From contig JAENRP010000232.1 in the NCBI GenBank assembly GCA_024741835.1, positions 1 to 62,761 on the forward strand: a stretch of DNA of 62,761 nucleotides, in the 5' to 3' direction. Made by a program: the position numbers and the translations under genes. The notes under the pieces are model-generated. The model was not told the origin of the DNA. It worked only from the letters and a program-made list of their open reading frames with translations, and did not search any database. Numbering within the stretch: position 1 is the stretch's first letter; each line of letters starts with the position of its first letter. The DNA comes from Diplocarpon mali. Lineage: Eukaryota > Ascomycota > Leotiomycetes > Helotiales > Drepanopezizaceae. Below, one piece after another: positions 57,307 to 62,761 of this stretch.

Positions 57307-57370
57307 AACTACCTTCTCATTAGCCGCCCCTCGGTCATATCAGATCACCAGAGACCTACCCAGCACAGCT

Positions 57371-58276
57371 TCACTCCTTATACAGCCGCTGATCCAGAAT
57401 CAACCGGTGAACACCTGGAGTGACCAGTCTAGACAAGGCCGTGTTGTCTTCATTCCGAGAAGCTTCCCGAGCCTTTGTGCTACTGATCACCTCTTGGCTG
57501 GCCTCCCCTCCCTCCACCATCGCAACCCTCTTGTCAATCACCCACTCCTTCAACCCACCCACGCTCGCCTTACTTCCTTCCCCGACCTCGTTCAAGAATT
57601 TATCCTGCGCTGTTTCATCCCCCCACTGATCATCCGCACGATATGCGACTCTCAATCGGTGCTTCGTGAGGAATGGCTGCAGCGGACCCAGGGTATATTG
57701 TGGCGGGTAGTACTTGGTGTCCAGACAACGGACCAGTGTGTCGTAGCCTATGAGATGAACCTGTTCGGTTTCCGGCAAAGGATAATGTTCAGAAGGGGAT
57801 ATGTATTGGTATTTGTCTGCAAAATATGGGAGCGTAGTGAGGCCAATGTCTATCCCCACCTGGTCCCGCTCCGGTGGTGCTGCACCATCGGATTGGAAAG
57901 TAGACCTTACATCACCGAGAACATCACCAGCGAACCGTTGCATCATGGCTAGCCGCGCTGCAAAGGCTGCTGGCTGGGCCGCTTTGTCTGCATTCTGGAT
58001 GGCGAGGAGGAGTAGAACTCGAGGCGGGCTAGAAGATAGCGTGGAGGCTCGGAGGGCAGAGAGGATGATACGAGCATGGGCGAGGGTTGGGGGATTGTAA
58101 GACGAGTCCAGGATGTAAACAGTCTTCGGCGGAGGGTACGATCTGCGAGGAGTCGATTGAGCGGCGGGCAGTGAGGCAATAACCCGGAAGTTCGCTGTGG
58201 AGGTGCGGAAGCTCTCAAGAGCTTGTTGAAACCGGGCAATCATTCGGTCGGGATCGTGGCAGTTGACCACGGCCAT
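57371..58276 (-). CDS. Nicotinamide mononucleotide adenylyltransferase-like nucleotidyltransferase, 301 aa
   Basis: A single uninterrupted frame. Residues after about 50 read YILDSSYNPPTLAHARII, the nucleotidyltransferase N-terminal motif (NPPTLAH, equivalent to the HxGH/TxxH site that binds ATP). The C-terminal part has ISSTKAREASR, the ISSTxxR phosphate-binding motif of NMNATs, and ends ILDQRLYKE. The pattern resembles the fungal Pof1-type family, which makes NAD from NMN and ATP. I chose the start at 58276 (MAVVNCHDPDRMIARF); the frame remains open to a Met at 58420, but the 48 extra residues look like untranslated leader. It is divergent from the 5-alpha-reductase-like gene, with about 316 bp between the starts, probably a shared promoter. 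Confidence 0.86.
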   Translation of the reverse strand: MAVVNCHDPDRMIARFQQALESFRTSTANFRVIASLPAAQSTPRRSYPPPKTVYILDSSYNPPTLAHARIILSALRASTLSSSPPRVLLLLAIQNADKAAQPAAFAARLAMMQRFAGDVLGDVRSTFQSDGAAPPERDQVGIDIGLTTLPYFADKYQYISPSEHYPLPETEQVHLIGYDTLVRCLDTKYYPPQYTLGPLQPFLTKHRLRVAYRADDQWGDETAQDKFLNEVGEGSKASVGGLKEWVIDKRVAMVEGGEASQEVISSTKAREASRNEDNTALSRLVTPGVHRLILDQRLYKE

Positions 58277-58592
58277 TGTGCTTCTGAACGGGCACCAGCT
58301 CGAGATCGGTGGGTGGACGAGCTTCGGTCGAGGGCGGGCTGCGTGCACCACCACCCCCATCACCACCGCCGCCGCCACCAAACGGCCCGGCTTGGATTGA
58401 GCCGATGGGGATATATCCAATCGAACGGCTGCGAAGCGAGGCTCTTGATGTTCAGGGGTTGTGGCTGCAAGGCTGATTCCTTGGCATAACCATCTGCTAC
58501 TGACGACATGACTTCGCAGCTACCTCGCACCCCGACCAAGACTCTCATACCTCTACCTGCCACGGACCGCTTCCACTCCAGGTTCCAGCACA
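58277..58592. promoter_or_regulatory. Shared divergent promoter between the NMNAT-like and 5-alpha-reductase-like genes
   Basis: 316 bp separate the two start codons. The tract is moderately GC-rich, with a CACCACCCCCATCACC stretch near 58346. No classical TATA box is evident. Coupled expression is an inference from geometry only. Confidence 0.4.
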
Positions 58593-59622
58593 ATGGCCAT
58601 CGTGGAGAATTGGATGCCGCCGTCGCGAGAGAACTGGGAGCTTGTGGTTTACCTCTTCCAATTCTTTCCACTGGCAAGTCTACTTTGTTTACCGATGAAG
58701 TTGGTCTAACGATAAGGTGTTAGGTTACGGTATTCCAATGGATACAGCCATGGTATGGAGCCGGGAAGACATCTAGTCACAGTCGCTTCAACCTCCCCGG
58801 CAAAATCGCTTGGATGACCATGGAAACACCAGGACTTCTGACTCTGCTCTATATTACATACACCCTGCCAACGAAGGCCGGACTTGCTGAGCTGCCTTGG
58901 GAAAATAAGGCCATGGCTGGACTATATGTGAGCTATTGGCCTCGACCCTCATATCAACGCACATACACATCGTTGCCATATCCTGACTTCTAACAACACG
59001 CCAACAGACGCTCCATTATCTCTACCGGGCAATTCTCTGTCCTATCATCGCACCATCCATGTCTCCGATCCACCCGTTCGTCTGGCTGTTCGCTCTCTGC
59101 TTCCAGATTACCAACGGTCTCTCCATCGGCTCATGGCTCGGAGGTTACGGCCCTACTTCGCGACTCGACTGGCAGAACAATGGCCAGACCTACATCTCCG
59201 GAGCCCGGATCGAGCTCGGTATGATGATTTGGGCCTTCGGCCTGATGGGAAATGCTTTTCACGACGACGAGCTGCGAGAGATCCGTCGATCAGCACTCAG
59301 AAACCAGCATCGTCAAGCTCGCGAGGCGGAGGGTGATACTGGACAAGGCAAAGCGGGACACAGAGGCGTGGACAAGGTCTACATGATCCCCATGAATGGT
59401 CTGTTTCGGTGGATCTTCTACCCGCACTACTTGTTCGAATGGATTGAATGGGCCGGATTTTGGATCGTGGGAGGCTGGGATTGTGTCCCTGCGAGGATCT
59501 TTTTGCTGAACGAGATCGCAACGATGTTGCCGAGAGCTGTACAGGGGAAGAAATGGTATGAAGAAAGATTTGGTCGCGAGAAGACGGCGGGGCGGAAGGC
59601 GATCATACCGGGCATCTTGTGA
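58593..59622 (+). CDS. Steroid 5-alpha-reductase-like (SRD5A/DET2 family) membrane protein, about 301 aa, three exons
   Basis: Exon 3 (59008-59622) is clear. It carries GGYGPTSRLDWQNN, MMIWAFGLMGNAFHDD and the C-terminal NADPH-binding family block, HYLFEWIEWAGFWIVGGWD through NEIATMLPRAVQGKKWYEER, ending IPGIL. Intron 2 (58928-59007, GTGAGC...CAG) is well supported. Exon 2 includes PWYGAGKTSSHSRFNLPGK. Exon 1 starts at ATG 58593 (MAIVENWMPPSRENW). Intron 1 is uncertain: 58704-58747 (44 nt, GTCTAA...CAG) keeps the frame and gives 301 aa, but its branch point is poor. Alternatives would give FQWIQPWYG upstream. The protein has several hydrophobic membrane spans and would reduce a 3-oxo-delta4 steroid or a related enone lipid in the endoplasmic reticulum; the substrate is not known. 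Confidence 0.82.
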
Positions 59623-59919
59623 TCGGATCTCCGTTGCCTGGCGTGCTTCTTTTGAAGCGGCGAGTGTCTCACTTCCGATGAATGGTGCATGGCGCCAAGA
59701 AGACGCTTGGGGTCTGATATTTTCATCTCTACGCTCGCGTCCGGAGTAATTAACAATTCATATCCAACGGGAGTAGTGTTTCAGAAAGCATCGCCAAAAA
59801 TGTATCCCCAGGTCGCCCCGAGAGCCGCCCGACCAGGCCGCTCACGACCATGCAAAGCAGAGTCAATATCCCTGCCATCGGACTCGCTCCGCCGTCCAGT
59901 TCTGAGCTAGGTGATCTCA

Positions 59920-60138
59920 TCAATGGGAGGCTGCGTAGCCTCGCTTCGGCTCGCGCCTCTGCATTATCTCCGCCTTTTTCTCTTCATTCTTGGTCGGATC
60001 GTTGTGGTTGTCGCCGTCCTGGCCTGGGTTGGCCATCTCGTACTCGAGCATCTTGATGAACTTGTAGAAGAACACGGCGATAAACGTCCCGATGGTCGGC
60101 CCAACCCCTAGCCGCTGTCAGCAACCCCGAGCAGGCGG

Positions 60139-60202
<64 letters not shown>

Positions 60203-61562
60203 TCACAGTAGATCCAGTGCTCGTGATCAAAGATCCCGGTCACGACACACGGTCCGAAGCTCCGTGCGGGGTTCAGGGACCCGCCGGTGTAGTAGACGCC
60301 GACCATCTCGGCGATGAAGAGAGCGAGCCCGATACCGACGGGCGCGATGAAGGTAGCCTTGTGCTTCTCCTTCGCCAGCATGAAGATGGTGAAGACCAAC
60401 TCGGCCGTCAGGATGGCCTCGATGAAGATGCCCTGCACGATGCTCGCGCCGCCGGATAACGTCGTCCTGACGTTCAGCTCGGTCGGGAACAGGCCGAGCA
60501 CCATGGCCGAGGCGGCAATGCCCCCGATGATCTGGGCGCAGAAGAGGCAGATGGCCCGGACGACGGGGAGGGCCCCGACCATGACCATACCCAGCGTGAC
60601 AGCCGGGTTGAACAGGCCCCCGGAGATGCGGAAGAAGATCCACACGTTGACCATGAGCGAGAAGCCGAAGATCACGGAGATGTAGAGGTAGACGGCGATG
60701 TTGAAACCAGTGGCCCCGCCCGACGTCGTGTTATCGCCCGAGTTGGACTGGATGTTGGCCACCTGAGTCCCGGCGAAGGCGAAGAAGAGGAACATGGTCG
60801 TTCCGACGAACTCTCCAATCGTCGCCACGAAGTCTGTTGCCAGCATCAGCGGGGTTCGCGCGGCGGCACGAGGGGGAAAGCCTTACGGTTCTTGAAGTCA
60901 CTGTTCATCCACTGCGTCCACGGGAGCCGCATGACCTCGGCCTTCTCCTCGGGGCTCAGGTTCTTGAAGTTGAGCGCCGTCCGGGATGGCTTGTAGCCCT
61001 CGTAGTTGTACCCGTCCACGCTTTCGTCATCACCGGCCCTCCTCCTATCCTGGGACCAGCCGTTGCCGGCCTCGATGTCCCGTTCGGTCCTCGACTCCTC
61101 GAAGTACGGCTTCGACGCCGAGCCCGGGGCCCTCTCGTACGCCTCGGCGTTGCGGTAGGTGCGCGGCGGTCGGGACCGCTCGATGACATCTGGGTCGTAA
61201 TCTTCCCCACGTCTCGAGGATCCACGTTCCTCGTCGCGGTAGTACCCGTCGTCCCTCGATTTCAAAGGTCTCCTGAAACCGCCGTCCTGGGAACAGCTGG
61301 GGCGGGCGCTCTCGTACTCCCCGCCAGAGTGTCGATGGAGAGGCGCCTGGTTGCTCGGCCTGCGTCTGAGGCCGGCTCTGGGATCTTCGGATGGCTGGTC
61401 GGAGGGAGTCATCTCTGGGGAGTAGCCGATGCGTGGCTGGTGATAGGCGCGCATAGGCGATGCCGGGGGGATTGGGGGTGAAGATGGACGCCTGACGATC
61501 TGGCCATCTGCGCTCTTCCCACCGTAATGGGTCGGAAGCTCGCTCGACCCTTCAGCCAGCAT
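59920..61562 (-). CDS. Aquaporin (MIP family) with long hydrophilic N-terminus, 496 aa, three exons
   Basis: Exons on the minus strand: 61562-60887, 60833-60207 and 60107-59920 (1491 nt with TGA). Introns are 53 nt (GTAAGG...CAG) and 99 nt (GTGAGT...TAG, branch GCTGAC). Residues 1 to about 225 are polar and Arg/Ser/Pro-rich. Then, from NHFVATIGEFVGTTMFLFFAF, come six membrane spans with both pore motifs intact, GGLFNPAVTLG and GGSLNPARSFGP. The last span (GPTIGTFIAVFFYKFIKMLEY) lies in exon 3, followed by a short charged tail ending RGYAASH. It forms a water (possibly small-solute) channel in the plasma or vacuolar membrane. The canonical NPA-NPA pair and ARSFGP favour an orthodox water channel. 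It is convergent with the 5-alpha-reductase-like gene, 297 bp apart. Confidence 0.9.
60139..60200. repeat. (GA)n microsatellite within aquaporin intron 2
   Basis: About 31 uninterrupted GA dinucleotides on + lie just downstream of the intron donor (on the minus strand a CT tract after GTGAGTT). They make up most of the 99-nt intron. Confidence 0.95.
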
Positions 61563-62716
61563 GATGATGGTGAGGGAGGGGGAAGTAAGATCGGTTCCGG
61601 TCGTCCAGGTGTTGGGTGACGGGCGTCTCAGTGCTCTCCGTGGTGGGTGTGCCCTTCTTAAGGATTGATTGGGGTGATGGCGGAAGAGACGTTTGGAACT
61701 CTGGATGAATATTCGTCCAGGTACTTGGGCCAGGAGATGGGATCAGTCATTGTAATATAGAGGTTTCATGCATCTTCTGAGCCCTCCCCATCCAGCCACC
61801 GCCATCTCAGATGCTGCTTTGGCAGGTCAGTCGGCCATATTCTCCTTGTCGCTGTGGAAGCTCTGCCCGCCACCGAGCTCCGACAAGGCGCCAGCCGTCA
61901 CAGCTTCGCCGTCCCATGCCTGCAATACCAGCAGATAATATAGAACGCATTGAGAGGTAGCGAGTGCAGAATCTCAGAGCCGTGTTCGCCCGGGTGGCTC
62001 GTCGGTGGGAATGGAGGCGACGGCTCAGGGAGATGCCCCGTGAAGATCAATGCAAGTCCGCCTGGACTCCCCGGGGGGGACGACGTTCGCGGAGGTCTGG
62101 GTTCGGGCGCGGAAGATCCGCGCCCAGCCTCGCGAGCCCAGCCCACGGTCGACGGGTGACGTCAGGAGCAGAGAATCCCATTGAACGTCCGGCGCGGGTT
62201 GAGATGAGGCTGTGGCCGGTGAAACGGCGACGACGTTTCCGCCCGCCCCGGCACGCCCCGGCACGCCGTTAAAGGGGCTTCGCTTCCGGGGTGAACCTCG
62301 GAGCGAGAAGGGGCCCTCCGAAGCGGCCACCCACCTCGTGGCGACGAGCCTCGGGGGGTTGGCCCGCAGGCCTCCACACGAGGAGCCGCTCCATCTGATC
62401 TGGCGACGCGATTCCAGGCGAGGAAAGGAACAGACGCGAGGATCGGCTCCGACGGTCGTCGCGGCATGCCTGCCCCGTGTTTTGGTTCAAGGGGGAGGGC
62501 TCTCGCTTNCCCCCTTTTTCATGGTCCGCAGCGAGGCCACACTTCCAGCTCCTCGACGACACCTCCGCGCTCCCGGCCTGCCGTTTGGACCTCGATATCC
62601 GAGGCGGCGCAGGGCGGAGGAGAGAGAGATCTCGAGGTCGCCACGCCGGGGAGGGGTTGCTCTCCCGCTGGCCTCGGCATGCGGATGCGCGAGCGGCTAA
62701 AAAGGGGGTCGCTGCA

Positions 62717-62761
<45 letters not shown>
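61563..62761. other. GC-rich end of the window, no supported gene
   Basis: The first few hundred bases are the aquaporin promoter side. The rest is GC-rich with overlapping spurious open frames. An ambiguous base (N) is at 62509, and a pure CT dinucleotide tract (62720-62761) runs to the window edge. Both suggest difficult sequence near an assembly break. Confidence 0.6.
62720..62761. repeat. (CT)n microsatellite at the window edge
   Basis: About 21 CT units reaching the last base; the true length is unknown. Confidence 0.95.

Noticed and set aside
60217..60685. Plus and minus alternative frames inside the aquaporin gene
   Set aside because: Mirror and shifted frames of the clear aquaporin exon 2.
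61900..62761. Frames of 69-162 codons at the window end
   Set aside because: GC-rich chance frames, overlapping on both strands, one crossing the ambiguous base at 62509.
1..62761. tRNA, rRNA or other structured RNA genes
   Set aside because: Reading for B-box-like GGTTCGANTCC segments and rRNA-like conserved blocks gave no convincing candidate; a covariance-model scan was not possible here.

Overview
The window looks like a chromosome segment of a filamentous ascomycete (Pezizomycotina). The evidence is short introns (about 47-99 nt) with CTRAC-type branch points, LTR elements carrying the C-to-T/G-to-A damage expected of repeat-induced point mutation (RIP), and a sharp split between an AT-rich, gene-free repeat block (about 1-44 kb) and a GC-rich, microsatellite-rich gene-bearing part (about 44-62.8 kb). 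No species is assigned.

Region 1 (1 to about 35.0 kb) is one nest of LTR retrotransposons. The outermost element (Copia-O, + strand, left end outside the window) was split by a full-length Ty1/copia element (Copia-1A, 2496-33079, TSD GTCCG/GTCTG). Copia-1A was split by a full-length Ty3/gypsy chromovirus (Gypsy-A, 3499-11056, TSD AAGCA) and by a second copy of its own family in opposite orientation (Copia-1B, 15466-30456, TSD AAAAC). Copia-1B was split by another chromovirus (Gypsy-B, 16002-23153, TSD AAGTG). All LTR boundaries were read directly and the target-site duplications agree. Every polyprotein is broken by stops where CAG, CAA or TGG became TAG or TAA.

The most unusual signal lies inside these elements. 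Copia-1 and Gypsy-A, from two different superfamilies, each carry between pol and the 3' LTR a gene on the OPPOSITE strand. Both encode a six-cysteine, Zn2Cys6-like cluster (C-x2-C-x11/17-C-x9-C-x2-C-x6-C, with SKK before the fourth Cys). Both have a phase-0 intron of 47-49 nt and a second exon of about 106-109 codons. A second oddity is a GC-rich, nearly palindromic motif that reads T-P-x-P-G-P/L-x-V in the sense frame. It recurs in Copia-O and Gypsy-B at several unrelated places.

Region 2 (35-47.6 kb) holds relics: solo LTRs of the same families, some nested, an inverted-repeat element, and a 0.75-kb repeat present once in RIP-damaged and once in undamaged form. Two undamaged host genes (37720-38461 minus, 44317-45017 plus) encode small secreted SnoaL/NTF2-like paralogues that share two intron positions.

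Region 3 (47.6-62.8 kb) has four recognisable host genes: a 735-aa repeat-rich secreted wall protein, an NMN-adenylyltransferase-like protein divergent from a steroid 5-alpha-reductase-like membrane protein, and a 496-aa aquaporin with a long hydrophilic N-terminus. Between 50 and 56.5 kb I see microsatellites, a 238-bp Tc1/mariner deletion derivative, and no convincing gene.
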